From Terriglobia bacterium (GTDB taxonomy: Bacteria > Acidobacteriota > Terriglobia > Terriglobales > Acidobacteriaceae), in assembly GCA_020073385.1 (NCBI GenBank), contig JAIQFH010000034.1:1-64000 (forward strand): a stretch of 64,000 nt of DNA, read 5' to 3'. Positions within the stretch are counted from its first letter, which is position 1. Every line of letters begins with the position of its first letter. Shown here one piece after another: positions 25,945 through 34,427 of this stretch. The translations under genes and the position numbers were made by a program. The notes under the pieces were generated by a model, which saw only the letters and a list, made by a program, of their open reading frames with translations, was not told the origin of the DNA and did no database searches.

Positions 25945-27069
25945 ATGCTTCCAGACATAGAAAATCTGCTCAAACTGCAAGACACAGACAAGGAAATTCG
26001 CCGCCTGCAGGATGAGGTCGCCGAACTCCCGAAACGTGTCGCCGTCATCGAGCAGAAACTCGCCGGCACCAAAGCCCAACTCGATAAAGCCCAGGCTGCG
26101 GTCAAAGCCGACGAGGCGGCCCGCCGCAAGTACGAAACCAACATCAGCGACCTGCGGGGAAAGATCTCCAAGTACCGCGACCAGTCCCTCGACGTAAAGA
26201 CCAACGAGCAGTACAAAGCCCTTCTGCACGAAATCCAGTTCGCCGAAAAGGAAATCGCAGCGAACGAAGACAAGATCCTTGAGCTGATGGTCAACGCCGA
26301 TGCCCGCGACAAGGAAGTCAAAGCGGCGCAGGTGGAGCTGAAGGAGGAAATGGCCGAGATCGAGCAAGAGAAGGAACAGGCCCGGCAACGCACAGCCGTA
26401 GACGAAAAGCTACTGGCCGAGGAGCGAGCGAAGCGCAATCAGCTCCGGACCGGCGTTCGCGAAGACCTGCTGCGGCACTACGAGCGCGTCTCGAAATTCC
26501 GTGGCAGCGGCATCTCCGAGGTGCGCGATCACAAATGCATGGCCTGCCAGGTGATGTTGCGCCCGCAAACCTATAACGAAGTCCGGTCGGGCAAGGAGAC
26601 CGTTGTGTGCGACTCCTGCCAGCGCATCCTCTATTTCAATCCAGCGGATGAGTTAGTTGAGAAGAAGGAGACGGTGCATCGGCCGAAGCGGCATCATCCC
26701 AAGATCGACGCTCCACAGGCCTGGTACTACCGCCCTGAGTTCGCCGGAGATGGCGAGGTATTCCTCTGCCTTACGAATATCAGCGGCCAAGCCAGCCGGC
26801 GCGTTTACGACATTCACACTGGACGCCTGATCGGTGACATCCTCATCCGTGAAGGCGACTTCCGTCAGGCCTTTCCCGAAGACATTACCGGTTCCACGCG
26901 CCTGAACGGCAACTGGTCAGAAGAAGAGCTCGACGGTTTCGGCGGCGAGCTTCCCATGGTGATTCTCGACTCGTTGCGCACCGACCTCGACGCCGCCCGC
27001 CACGAAGCCAGCTCCGGCTCGCATGTGAAACCCGCGGTTCCCGTCCCCACCGAACAAGCCACCCACTAG
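25945..27069 (+). CDS. Coiled-coil C4 zinc ribbon protein with extra C-terminal domain
   Basis: A 374-aa protein. Residues 1-170 form a long charged coiled coil beginning MLPDIENLLKLQDTDKEIRR; residues about 190-240 are the C4 zinc ribbon (CMACQVMLRP, then VVCDSCQRILYF), the standard layout of the CT398-like family (COG1579). After ribbon and linker, residues about 255-350 form an extra domain (AWYYRPEFAGDGEVFLCLT, GRLIGDILIREGDFRQAFP) absent from the usual 240-aa members. It may be a nucleic-acid or protein scaffold. The role is unknown. Monocistronic. Confidence 0.82.
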   Translation: MLPDIENLLKLQDTDKEIRRLQDEVAELPKRVAVIEQKLAGTKAQLDKAQAAVKADEAARRKYETNISDLRGKISKYRDQSLDVKTNEQYKALLHEIQFAEKEIAANEDKILELMVNADARDKEVKAAQVELKEEMAEIEQEKEQARQRTAVDEKLLAEERAKRNQLRTGVREDLLRHYERVSKFRGSGISEVRDHKCMACQVMLRPQTYNEVRSGKETVVCDSCQRILYFNPADELVEKKETVHRPKRHHPKIDAPQAWYYRPEFAGDGEVFLCLTNISGQASRRVYDIHTGRLIGDILIREGDFRQAFPEDITGSTRLNGNWSEEELDGFGGELPMVILDSLRTDLDAARHEASSGSHVKPAVPVPTEQATH

Positions 27070-27081
27070 AGATCAATGTAG

Positions 27082-27102
27082 GGACAGCCGCCTCGGCTGT
27101 CC
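27082..27102. repeat. Short palindrome GGACAGCCG-cct-CGGCTGTCC
   Basis: Perfect 9-bp stem with a 3-nt loop, lying 13 bp after the zinc ribbon gene stop. The same palindrome is at 29612-29634 (10-bp stem) and a variant is at 39717-39735. No T-run follows, so it is a repeat rather than a standard terminator, though it may slow transcription. Confidence 0.8.
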
Positions 27103-27180
27103 GTCGAGCGAAGCTCGACTCTATTCTTTTCAGTCTTCTGACAGTATCTTGCTAAACAAGAATTGGCCTTGTGCCTCGGG

Positions 27181-27570
27181 TTATCCGGTCGCTTCTTTGT
27201 GGAGCGTGGCCCGCACCGACCAAACCAGGCCGCCGCTAGCAAAGCAAGCGATCAACGCACCGAACCACGGCACGCCGCCATCGAACTGCTTCCCATCCCT
27301 GTCGTAATAAAGGGACCATTTTGGTTTTTTCAAGTACGTTCCGACAGGCATACTTCGTGGCAAGGAATCGGATGTCGCTCCTGCAACATATTCAGAAACT
27401 CGACCGTCTGGTCCCCGCAAATTGTATTTGGTTGAGTATCGGGAACCTCGAGTCGGAGGGACGTCCTCTGCGAATCTAGCCTGATGTAGGGCCGCAGCCA
27501 TTAGCCACAGGCATGCGACCAAAAGCAAGCAGAAGAGGACGATTGGCCAGTTCGAGATAATACCTGTCAT
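27181..27570 (-). CDS. Small two-helix membrane protein
   Basis: A 129-aa protein of unknown function with an N-terminal membrane helix (WPIVLFCLLLVACLWLMAAAL), a soluble loop of about 65 residues (RYSTKYNLRGPDGRVSEYV, YLKKPKWSLYYDRDGKQF) and a second helix (WFGALIACFASGGLVWSV). The layout resembles the DUF3592 type of surface-loop protein. The composition looks less GC-rich than its neighbours, which could mean transfer. It is divergent from the methyltransferase gene. Confidence 0.65.
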   Translation of the reverse strand: MTGIISNWPIVLFCLLLVACLWLMAAALHQARFAEDVPPTRGSRYSTKYNLRGPDGRVSEYVAGATSDSLPRSMPVGTYLKKPKWSLYYDRDGKQFDGGVPWFGALIACFASGGLVWSVRATLHKEATG

Positions 27571-27746
27571 AGCGACTCAGACAGTATGCAGCTGAGGTCG
27601 CTCGGTTGCCGCATTACGACGGTAAGGTTCGGCTTCGAGCGAGCGGTGACGATCAAAATTGGTCGTTGTCACTCCTAGAAGACACTTCCGCGGCCGATTT
27701 GCGGACGAGTGCTTATCTCGGAAGTGTCAGGCGTTACCATGTTCCC

Positions 27747-28937
27747 ATGCCCCCGAGTCCTGCACGGTCTGATTTCCCCAAAGTCAAAGTCTCTCCCCGC
27801 GGCGTGTCCCGCCTGAAATCAGGACATGTCTGGGTCTACCGCTCGGACGTGCTGGACGCGGACGGGATTCCTCCGGGCTCCCTCATAGCTGTCACGGATC
27901 AGCGCGGGAAACCGCTAGGCACGGCCCTCTACTCGAGTTCTTCGCAAATCGCGATCCGGATGATCTCTCACGAGCCCGTTCCTGATTTCCCGGCCCTGCT
28001 GCGCCGCCGCATCGCCGACGCGATCGCTTACCGAGAGAAACTCGTCCGCGACACCGACGCTTACCGGCTCATCTTCAGCGAAGCCGATTTTCTCCCCGGC
28101 CTCATCGTCGACCGCTACAACGACATTCTTTCGCTTCAGATTCTTACCCAGGCGATCGACGCCAACCCTGTCCGCGAAACTGTCATCTCTGAATTAGTCA
28201 ATCAACTCAGCCCCGCGTCGGTGATCGAGCGAGTCGACCCACGCGTCCGCGAACTCGAAACCCTTCCGCCCCGCGCTTCCGGTCTCGTACACGGAGACAA
28301 GACCGCAACCACTTTCACCATGAACGGCGTGCAGTTCCATTTCGACGCCCTCGAAGGCCAGAAGACCGGAGCCTTCCTCGACCAGCGCGAGAACTACGCC
28401 GCGGCCGCTGAGTACGCTCACGGCAAGGCTCTCGATGTCTTTTGTTATCAGGGAGGCTTTGCGCTTCACCTGGCCCGGGTCTGCGACCAGGTGACTGGCG
28501 TCGACAGCTCCCGTCCCGCGCTGGAAGTCGCCGATCAGAATGCCGCCCTCAACCGCCGCGAGATCGAATGGATAGAAGCCAACGCCTTCGACCTGCTGAA
28601 GGACTACGCCGCGTCCAGCCAACAGTACGACACCGTGGTGCTCGACCCGCCCGCTTTCGCCAAGACGAAGCGGGATCTCGACTCCGCTCTCCGCGGCTAC
28701 AAAGAATTGAACCTGCGCGCGTTGAAGATGCTGCGTCCGGGCGGAGTGCTCGTGACCTGCTCTTGCTCCTATCACGTCAACGAATCCAGTTTCCTGGAGA
28801 TGCTGGGCTCGGCGGCGCTTGACGCACATCGGACCCTGCGACTTCTTGAGGTCCGAGGGCAGGGAAAGGATCATCCCGTATTGCTGAATGTCCCCGAAAC
28901 CGCATACTTGAAATGCGTCATAGGGCACGTAACATAA
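27747..28937 (+). CDS. Class I SAM-dependent rRNA methyltransferase (RlmI-like)
   Basis: About 396 aa. An N-terminal PUA domain (KVSPRGVSRLKSGHVWVYRSDV to about residue 75) is followed by a linker domain and a Rossmann methyltransferase with motif I ALDVFCYQGGFALHLA, VTGVDSSRPALE, catalytic DPPAFAK and CSCSYHV with the cysteine of m5C enzymes. E. coli RlmI methylates C1962 of 23S rRNA; the same target is likely here but not proven. The start at 27747 is chosen because the frame upstream (from 27606) does not resemble the family. Confidence 0.9.
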   Translation: MPPSPARSDFPKVKVSPRGVSRLKSGHVWVYRSDVLDADGIPPGSLIAVTDQRGKPLGTALYSSSSQIAIRMISHEPVPDFPALLRRRIADAIAYREKLVRDTDAYRLIFSEADFLPGLIVDRYNDILSLQILTQAIDANPVRETVISELVNQLSPASVIERVDPRVRELETLPPRASGLVHGDKTATTFTMNGVQFHFDALEGQKTGAFLDQRENYAAAAEYAHGKALDVFCYQGGFALHLARVCDQVTGVDSSRPALEVADQNAALNRREIEWIEANAFDLLKDYAASSQQYDTVVLDPPAFAKTKRDLDSALRGYKELNLRALKMLRPGGVLVTCSCSYHVNESSFLEMLGSAALDAHRTLRLLEVRGQGKDHPVLLNVPETAYLKCVIGHVT

Positions 28938-28960
28938 AGCAAAATAAGGAAATCCAATAT

Positions 28961-28989
28961 TTGACAATAATACGCTCAACTTTTATGCT
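28961..28989 (+). promoter_or_regulatory. Sigma70-type promoter of hsp20
   Basis: TTGACA at 28961-28966, a 17-bp spacer, then TATGCT at 28984-28989: a near-consensus housekeeping promoter about 115 bp upstream of the hsp20 ATG. A small hairpin GGCCT-gttg-AGGCC (29032-29045) lies in the leader. No CIRCE element is seen. Confidence 0.75.
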
Positions 28990-29104
28990 TCTTTTACGCT
29001 AACCATGCGTCTAATTTAGTGACCGCGCCAGGGCCTGTTGAGGCCAAATGCCGGTCAAAAATTCAAGTTCTGATCAAACACCATTTCTGAAGGAGGATTT
29101 AGCC

Positions 29105-29596
29105 ATGACCGTATTAACCCGTTGGGAGCCATTTCGTGAATTCAGCACGCTACAGGACCGCATGAACCGTCTGTTCCGCGAGTCCTTCAATGATGCTGGC
29201 CGGGATGAATCCCTCACCACCTCGAGCTTTGCCCCCGCCGTTGATGTCTACGAAGATGAGCACAAGGTCGCATTGAAGATTGAAGTGCCCGGAATCGACG
29301 AGAAGGACATTGATGTCCGCGTGGAAAACAACACGCTGACCGTTCATGGCGAGCGCAAGATCGAGAAGGACGAGAAGGAAGAGAACTACCGTCGTGTGGA
29401 GCGTCAGTATGGCAGCTTCACCCGCACCTTCACTCTGCCCCAGACCGTGGACACCGAGAACGTCTCGGCAACCTACGACAAGGGCGTCCTGAGAATCACG
29501 CTGCCGAAGAAAGCCGAAGCGAAGCCGAAGCAGATCAAGGTCAACGTCGGCTCAGAAAAGCAGATCGAAGCCAAGGGCCCCAGCAAAGCCGCGTAA
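29105..29596 (+). CDS. Small heat shock protein Hsp20
   Basis: A 163-aa ATP-independent chaperone holding unfolded proteins for ClpB/DnaK. The N-terminal arm (MTVLTRWEPFREFSTLQDRM) precedes an alpha-crystallin domain (about 38-138) with VALKIEVPGIDEKDIDV and the closing GVLRITLPKK motif. The tail is Lys-rich. The start at 29105 has AGGAGG at 29092-29097; the frame extends to 29048 but without support. It heads a heat-shock block with clpB 960 bp downstream. Confidence 0.95.
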   Translation: MTVLTRWEPFREFSTLQDRMNRLFRESFNDAGRDESLTTSSFAPAVDVYEDEHKVALKIEVPGIDEKDIDVRVENNTLTVHGERKIEKDEKEENYRRVERQYGSFTRTFTLPQTVDTENVSATYDKGVLRITLPKKAEAKPKQIKVNVGSEKQIEAKGPSKAA

Positions 29597-29611
29597 GACA
29601 ACGCCCACGTA

Positions 29612-29634
29612 GGGACAGCCGCCTCGGCTGTCCC
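29612..29634. repeat. Short palindrome GGGACAGCCG-cct-CGGCTGTCCC
   Basis: Perfect 10-bp stem with a cct loop, 15 bp after the hsp20 stop. Same element as at 27082. Its position just after a gene could make it a partial transcription attenuator before the nucleotidyltransferase gene. Confidence 0.8.
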
Positions 29635-29729
29635 GCGAAGGCGAAGCCAAGTGGCGCGGGAAGCGGATCTGCTGTAGAGGTGATCGCTTCCCGTGTTGCT
29701 GCAGAGTTCAGGAGCTTGGCAGTCGGCCA

Positions 29730-30275
29730 GTGTTGGCCGACAATGGGTCTGTGAAAGAAACTCTGGAAGCCATTAACAGGATGCAGGCCGACGGCGTAAT
29801 CGAACAGTACGCCATCGGAGGAGCGGTCGGAGCAACCTTTTACCTTGAGCCTGCCGCTACCCTCGACGTGGATGTTTTCGTGACTCTGCCGGCCGTCGAA
29901 GGCAGCTCGCTGTTAACGCTTTCTCCGATTTACGACTATCTGCGAGCACACGGTGGCACGGTGCGACACGAACACATTGTCGTCGGGGGATGGCCGGTCC
30001 AGTTTCTGCCTCCCGCCAATGACCTGGAACGTGAGGCGATCGCTGAAGCCGTGGAAACCACGGTTCAGGGAGTTTCTACCCGCGTGATGACCGCGGAGCA
30101 TCTGGTGGCGATCGCTCTCGAAACCGGCAGAGCCAAAGACAACATCCGTATCTTGCAGTTCATTGAGCAAGAAGCAGTCAACCGCATCAAGTTAACTGAC
30201 GTTCTCGAGCGCCAGGGTCTGACCAAGAAGTGGCAGGAATTCGAGCGAAGGTATCTGGAGGGGAACCGTGGGTAA
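29730..30275 (+). CDS. Nucleotidyltransferase-fold protein (AbiEii/DUF6036-like)
   Basis: A 181-aa protein with the minimal nucleotidyltransferase pattern: IGGAVGATFYLEPAATLDVDVFV, where GG and the DxD pair are the nucleotide and metal site, then a helical half with TAEHLVAIALETGRAKDN containing the conserved Lys/Asp of AbiEii-like toxins. The start is GTG at 29730 or a GTG at 29751. Its end overlaps the next small gene by 8 bp, the typical arrangement of a two-gene toxin-antitoxin module. The family includes toxins that modify tRNA, but the activity here is only inferred. Confidence 0.75.
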   Translation: MLADNGSVKETLEAINRMQADGVIEQYAIGGAVGATFYLEPAATLDVDVFVTLPAVEGSSLLTLSPIYDYLRAHGGTVRHEHIVVGGWPVQFLPPANDLEREAIAEAVETTVQGVSTRVMTAEHLVAIALETGRAKDNIRILQFIEQEAVNRIKLTDVLERQGLTKKWQEFERRYLEGNRG

Positions 30276-30549
30276 TCCAGAAATGCGAAAACAGCTTGCC
30301 TCACTGAGCTTCAGCGAGAAAGTTGAGATTCTCGAAAAGCTCAGGGATCGCAGCTTGGCTTTCGCTGCCGCGGGTCCGAGAGACCATCGCGTCCACCGGG
30401 CCGGTGGATTTTGCAAGTGTTCGGACTGGGAGCCATGTGGCTGCGGCCATCAGCCTCCTTATCATTGCATGTGGTGCTGTCAGGATCTCAGTATGGAGCA
30501 AGTAGCCATCGCCAAGAAGCGTGGCTTTTATTCAAGGGAAAAGAGATAA
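30268..30549 (+). CDS. Small partner protein with Cys-rich tail
   Basis: A 93-aa protein starting at GTG 30268, overlapping the nucleotidyltransferase end. Residues 1-36 ([35 protein letters not shown]) form a helical segment of the kind that accompanies such nucleotidyltransferases. After it comes an unusual tail with seven Cys and two His in 30 residues ([24 protein letters not shown]) followed by a helical end ([15 protein letters not shown]). The tail could bind zinc or iron. Alternatively a frameshift has appended unrelated sequence, since a partner ending near AAAG would be complete. Stops 5 bp before clpB. Confidence 0.6.
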   Translation: MGNPEMRKQLASLSFSEKVEILEKLRDRSLAFAAAGPRDHRVHRAGGFCKCSDWEPCGCGHQPPYHCMWCCQDLSMEQVAIAKKRGFYSREKR

Positions 30550-30554
30550 GTATC

Positions 30555-33197
30555 ATGCCTATCCGTTGGGACAAATTCACCGTTAAGGCACAAGAAGCTG
30601 TCCAGCGCGCGAACGAGCTCGCCTCCGAGCACGGCAATCCCGAGCTGCAGCCGATTCATTTGCTTGCAGCACTGCTCGAAGACAAAGAAGGCATCGTTCC
30701 GCCGGTGCTCGAGAAGATCGGCATTGGTCCGCAGGCCGTTCTGAGCGAGGTCTACGCCGAAATCGAGAAGCTTCCGAAGGTTTCGGGACAGGCCTCTCAG
30801 GTCACAATGTCGAACGACGTCAACAAGCTGCTTGAGCAGGCTTTCAAAGAAGCCAGCAACTTCAAGGATGAGTATGTCTCCACCGAGCACCTGCTGCTTG
30901 CGATCACGCACCTGAAGCGCGACAAAGCGCAGCAGATCCTGGCGCAGTACGGGGCAACCTACGACGCGATCCTGAAGGCGCTCACGGTGGTTCGCGGATC
31001 GCAGAAGGTCACCGATCAGAATCCCGAAGCCAAGTACCAGGCGCTGGAGCGTTACGCTCGCGACCTGACCGAACTGGCGCGCCGCGGCAAGCTCGATCCA
31101 GTCATCGGACGCGATGAAGAAATTCGCCGCGTCGTGCAGGTACTTTCGCGCCGCACCAAGAACAATCCCGTGCTGATCGGCGAACCCGGCGTTGGCAAAA
31201 CCGCCATCGTGGAAGGCCTGGCGCAGCGCATCATCTCGGGTGACGTTCCCGAAGTTCTCAAGAACAAGCGCGTCGTCGCGCTCGATCTCGGAGCGATGCT
31301 TGCGGGCGCGAAGTATCGCGGTGAGTTTGAAGACCGCCTAAAAGCCGTTTTGAAGGAGATCGAAGACTCGCAGGGCCAGATCGTTCTCTTCATTGACGAA
31401 CTGCACACGCTCGTCGGAGCCGGTGCGGCCGAAGGTGCCATCGACGCTTCGAACATGTTGAAGCCGGCGCTGGCTCGTGGCGAGCTCCGGGCTATCGGCG
31501 CGACCACACTGAACGAGTATCGCAAGTACATCGAGAAAGACGCTGCGCTCGAACGCCGCTTTCAGATCGTCTTCGTTGGAGAGCCGAACGTTGAAGACAC
31601 GATCGCGATCCTGCGTGGCCTGAAGGAAAAATACGAAGTCCATCACGGGGTGCGCATCAAGGATTCGGCCATCGTCGCCGCAGCGACGCTTTCGCACCGC
31701 TACATTTCCGATCGATTTCTGCCGGACAAGGCCATCGATCTGATCGACGAAGCAGCGGCATCGCTGCGCATACAGATCGACTCGCTTCCGACCGACATCG
31801 ATCAGCTCGAACGGCGCGCCACGCAACTAGAAATTGAGAAGCAGGCACTCAAAAAGGAAGACGATCCGAATTCGAAGGAACGGCTTGCGGTCATCGAGAA
31901 GGAACTGGCTGAGATTCGCGAGAAATCGAATACCCTCAAGGCGAATTGGAAAAAGGAAAAAGATCTGATCGCGCGCATTCGGGCGCTGAAGGAAAAGATC
32001 GAACAACTCAAGACCGAAGAGCAAGCCGAGTTACGCAAGGGCAACAATGAGCGCGTGGCGGAGATCCGCTATGGACTCATTCCTCAAGCCGAGCAAGAAC
32101 TCGCCAAGCTCAGCAAGCAAATCGAGAGCCAGGGCAAGCAGCGCATGCTGAAAGAAGAAGTCGACGAAGAAGATGTCGCGCGCATCGTCTCCAAGTGGAC
32201 GGGAATTCCCGTCTCCAAGATGCTCGAAGGTGAGGTCAAAAAGCTGGTCACGATGGAAGAGCGCCTGCGCCAGCGAGTCGTCGGCCAGGATCCGGCGTTA
32301 GAACGCGTTGCCAACGCAATTCGCCGTTCCCGCGCAGGCTTGAGCGATCCCAAACGGCCTATTGGCTCGTTCATCTTTCTGGGTCCAACGGGCGTCGGCA
32401 AGACCGAACTTGCCCGCGCACTCGCCGAATTTCTGTTCGACGACGAACGCTCGATGATCCGCATCGACATGTCCGAGTACATGGAGAAGCACTCGGTCGC
32501 TCGCCTGATCGGCGCTCCTCCCGGATATGTGGGCTACGAAGAAGGCGGACAGCTTACCGAGCAAGTGCGTCGGCGTCCGTATTCGGTGGTGCTGTTCGAT
32601 GAAATCGAGAAGGCGCATCCGGATGTGTTCAACGTTCTGCTGCAGATCATGGACGATGGCCGGCTGACCGATGGCAAAGGCCGCGTGGTCGACTTCAAGA
32701 ACACGATCATCATTATGACGTCGAACATCGGGTCGCAGCTTTTGCAGGCCGAAGGCATTCGTTCGGACGCAGAGTTTGAGGTGGCGGCGCAACAGGTGCA
32801 GAACTTGTTGCACTCGCACTTCAGGCCGGAATTCCTGAACCGCGTGGACGATATCATCGTCTTCCGTCCGCTCGGAAAAGATCAGCTGGTCAAGATCATC
32901 GAACTGCGGCTGGAAGATGTTCGTCGCTTGCTGGCCGATCGCAAGATTTCGCTCGAGCTTACCGATGTAGCGAAAGAGCTGATCATGGCGCAAGGCTACG
33001 ATCCGAACTTTGGTGCGCGTCCATTGAAACGCGCCATCCAGAAGCTCATTCAGGATCCGCTGGCGTTGAAGATTCTCGACGGAGAAATCTTGCACGGCGA
33101 TCATGTGGTGGTAGATGCCGACAAGAAAGCGGGCAAGATGACCTTCGAAGTCAGCAAGCGCGTTGGGGAGAAGGAACCGACAAAAGCGAAGCGCTAA
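30555..33197 (+). CDS. clpB: ATP-dependent disaggregase ClpB
   Basis: An 880-aa Hsp104/ClpB hexameric disaggregase working with DnaK and small heat shock proteins. Clp N-domain (1-145), NBD1 with Walker A GEPGVGKT (209-216) and Walker [10 protein letters not shown], a long coiled-coil middle domain (about 410-530, [20 protein letters not shown]), NBD2 with Walker [10 protein letters not shown] (610-618) and [15 protein letters not shown], and a C-terminal D2 small domain. The start at 30555 ([16 protein letters not shown]) is the family start. Fourth gene of the hsp20 block. Confidence 0.96.
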   Translation: MPIRWDKFTVKAQEAVQRANELASEHGNPELQPIHLLAALLEDKEGIVPPVLEKIGIGPQAVLSEVYAEIEKLPKVSGQASQVTMSNDVNKLLEQAFKEASNFKDEYVSTEHLLLAITHLKRDKAQQILAQYGATYDAILKALTVVRGSQKVTDQNPEAKYQALERYARDLTELARRGKLDPVIGRDEEIRRVVQVLSRRTKNNPVLIGEPGVGKTAIVEGLAQRIISGDVPEVLKNKRVVALDLGAMLAGAKYRGEFEDRLKAVLKEIEDSQGQIVLFIDELHTLVGAGAAEGAIDASNMLKPALARGELRAIGATTLNEYRKYIEKDAALERRFQIVFVGEPNVEDTIAILRGLKEKYEVHHGVRIKDSAIVAAATLSHRYISDRFLPDKAIDLIDEAAASLRIQIDSLPTDIDQLERRATQLEIEKQALKKEDDPNSKERLAVIEKELAEIREKSNTLKANWKKEKDLIARIRALKEKIEQLKTEEQAELRKGNNERVAEIRYGLIPQAEQELAKLSKQIESQGKQRMLKEEVDEEDVARIVSKWTGIPVSKMLEGEVKKLVTMEERLRQRVVGQDPALERVANAIRRSRAGLSDPKRPIGSFIFLGPTGVGKTELARALAEFLFDDERSMIRIDMSEYMEKHSVARLIGAPPGYVGYEEGGQLTEQVRRRPYSVVLFDEIEKAHPDVFNVLLQIMDDGRLTDGKGRVVDFKNTIIIMTSNIGSQLLQAEGIRSDAEFEVAAQQVQNLLHSHFRPEFLNRVDDIIVFRPLGKDQLVKIIELRLEDVRRLLADRKISLELTDVAKELIMAQGYDPNFGARPLKRAIQKLIQDPLALKILDGEILHGDHVVVDADKKAGKMTFEVSKRVGEKEPTKAKR

Positions 33198-33238
33198 GAG
33201 CGCAGAAGAATCGCAATCGCGGTGATTCCGAGCTGACG

Positions 33239-33330
33239 CTGCATAGAAACCCTTCACCAAAGAGGAGCACAGAGGTTCACAGAGTAAACCTCGGTGTTCC
33301 TGCGTGCCCTCTGTGGTAAGAGCCGTTTAT
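33239..33330. repeat. 'accaaagaggagcacagagg' intergenic repeat
   Basis: GCTGCATAGAAACCCTTCACC at the left, then GAGCACAGAGG and, inverted, CCTCGGTGTTCC and CCCTCTGTGGTAAG. It is the same family as 21613-21692 in the opposite orientation. It occupies the convergent spacer between clpB and the yqeY-like gene. Confidence 0.75.
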
Positions 33331-33788
33331 CACTTTCCCGCTAATTCTTTCTTCACCAGCTCACTAACCGTCTTCCCATCCACGCGCATGCCTGACGCTG
33401 CGAACTTCGCCATGGCGTTCTTCATCACGGTGCCCATGTCTTTCATGGTGGGAGCACCCATCTCGGCGATTGTGGCTTTGACTCCGGCGGCGATGTCGGC
33501 CTCGCTGGCGGCTTTCGGCAGGTAGCCCTCGATCACGATGATTTCGGCGGCTTCTTTGTCGGCCATCTCCTGGCGTCCGCCTTTAGTGAATTGCTCGATC
33601 GACTCTTTGCGCTGCTTGATGAGCGTGGCCAAGACCGCCTGGGACTCCTTGTCGTCGAGCGGTGACATCTTTTCGACGGTCTTCAGTTGAAGCGCGCTCT
33701 TGACCATACGAAGAGTGGAGAGACGCGCTTCCTCTTTCGCCTTCATGGCGGTGACAATGTCTTTTTGAATCTGATCGACTAGGGGCAT
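33330..33788 (-). CDS. GatB/YqeY domain protein
   Basis: A 152-aa stand-alone GatB/YqeY protein with the helical N-terminal domain (LVDQIQKDIVTAMKAKEEAR, LSTLRMVKSALQLKTVEK) and the tail domain that resembles the tRNA-binding end of GatB (ASGMRVDGKTVSELVKKEL). Its role is unsettled; links to tRNA amidation are proposed. The start at 33788 (MPLVDQIQ) fits the family; the upstream extension to 33836 does not. Confidence 0.92.
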   Translation of the reverse strand: MPLVDQIQKDIVTAMKAKEEARLSTLRMVKSALQLKTVEKMSPLDDKESQAVLATLIKQRKESIEQFTKGGRQEMADKEAAEIIVIEGYLPKAASEADIAAGVKATIAEMGAPTMKDMGTVMKNAMAKFAASGMRVDGKTVSELVKKELAGK

Positions 33789-33944
33789 GGGGGAATTATA
33801 GATTGTGAACGTGAGAGACAAAACAGCTGAAAACATTCCGGCGCTTGAAAAAAGCTGGTTGATTGGTCTGAGCGGCCTTTTCCTGCGATTTTCATCGGAA
33901 CAAAGCTCGAGTCTGATGCATCACATGGGCATGGAGGAATCATC

Positions 33945-34247
33945 ATGAGCAAACTCGCAATTTGGGCGCAACTCGAGGCCAAGCCTGGCAAAGAGAAGGA
34001 ACTTGAGGAATTCCTGAAGTCGGCGCAACCGTTGGCGGAGCGGGAGCCTGGGACCGTAACGTGGTACGCCATCAAAATGGGTCCGGGGAAGTACGGCATT
34101 TTCGACACATTCGCCGACGAGAACGGGCGCAATGCCCACTTGAACGGGGAGATTGCCAAGGCGCTCTTTGCCAAGGCGAATGAACTGCTCGCTCAGCCAC
34201 CAAGGATTGATAAGCCAGAGATACTTGCCTCGAAACCAGCCCGCTAA
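33945..34247 (+). CDS. Antibiotic biosynthesis monooxygenase (ABM) domain protein
   Basis: A 100-aa single ABM domain: LAIWAQLEAKPGKEKELEEF, EREPGTVTWYAIKMGPGKYG and IFDTFADENGRNAHLNGEI. Such dimeric ferredoxin-like proteins act as cofactor-free quinol monooxygenases (YgiN type) or haem-degrading enzymes; the substrate cannot be told. GGAGG at 33932-33936 precedes the ATG. Divergent from YqeY. Confidence 0.87.
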   Translation: MSKLAIWAQLEAKPGKEKELEEFLKSAQPLAEREPGTVTWYAIKMGPGKYGIFDTFADENGRNAHLNGEIAKALFAKANELLAQPPRIDKPEILASKPAR

Positions 34248-34427
34248 GCAACTGGATTTCGGAATCGTCGCAGACTGCGGCAGGGCGCAGTGTCCCAGTG
34301 CGTATCGCGTGACCAAGATCACTGCATAAAAGCGTAGTTTGCGCTACAGGTCTTGTCGCGCAGACGTGCTCTGCGCCGGGCCTTCCTATAAACTAAGTAA
34401 CTATTCCTACACCCAAGGACTCCGCTT

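Noticed and set aside
27082..27102. Rho-independent terminator after the zinc ribbon gene
   Set aside because: The stem is perfect but no T-run follows, and the same palindrome occurs elsewhere as a dispersed repeat.
28961..29104. RNA thermometer in the hsp20 leader (CTTCTTT could pair with AAGGAGG)
   Set aside because: The CTTCTTT block overlaps the promoter -10 and start region, so it would mostly not be in the transcript.
28938..29104. CIRCE/HrcA site for the heat-shock block
   Set aside because: No TTAGCACTC-N9-GAGTGCTAA-like inverted repeat is present; the promoter looks like an ordinary sigma70 type.
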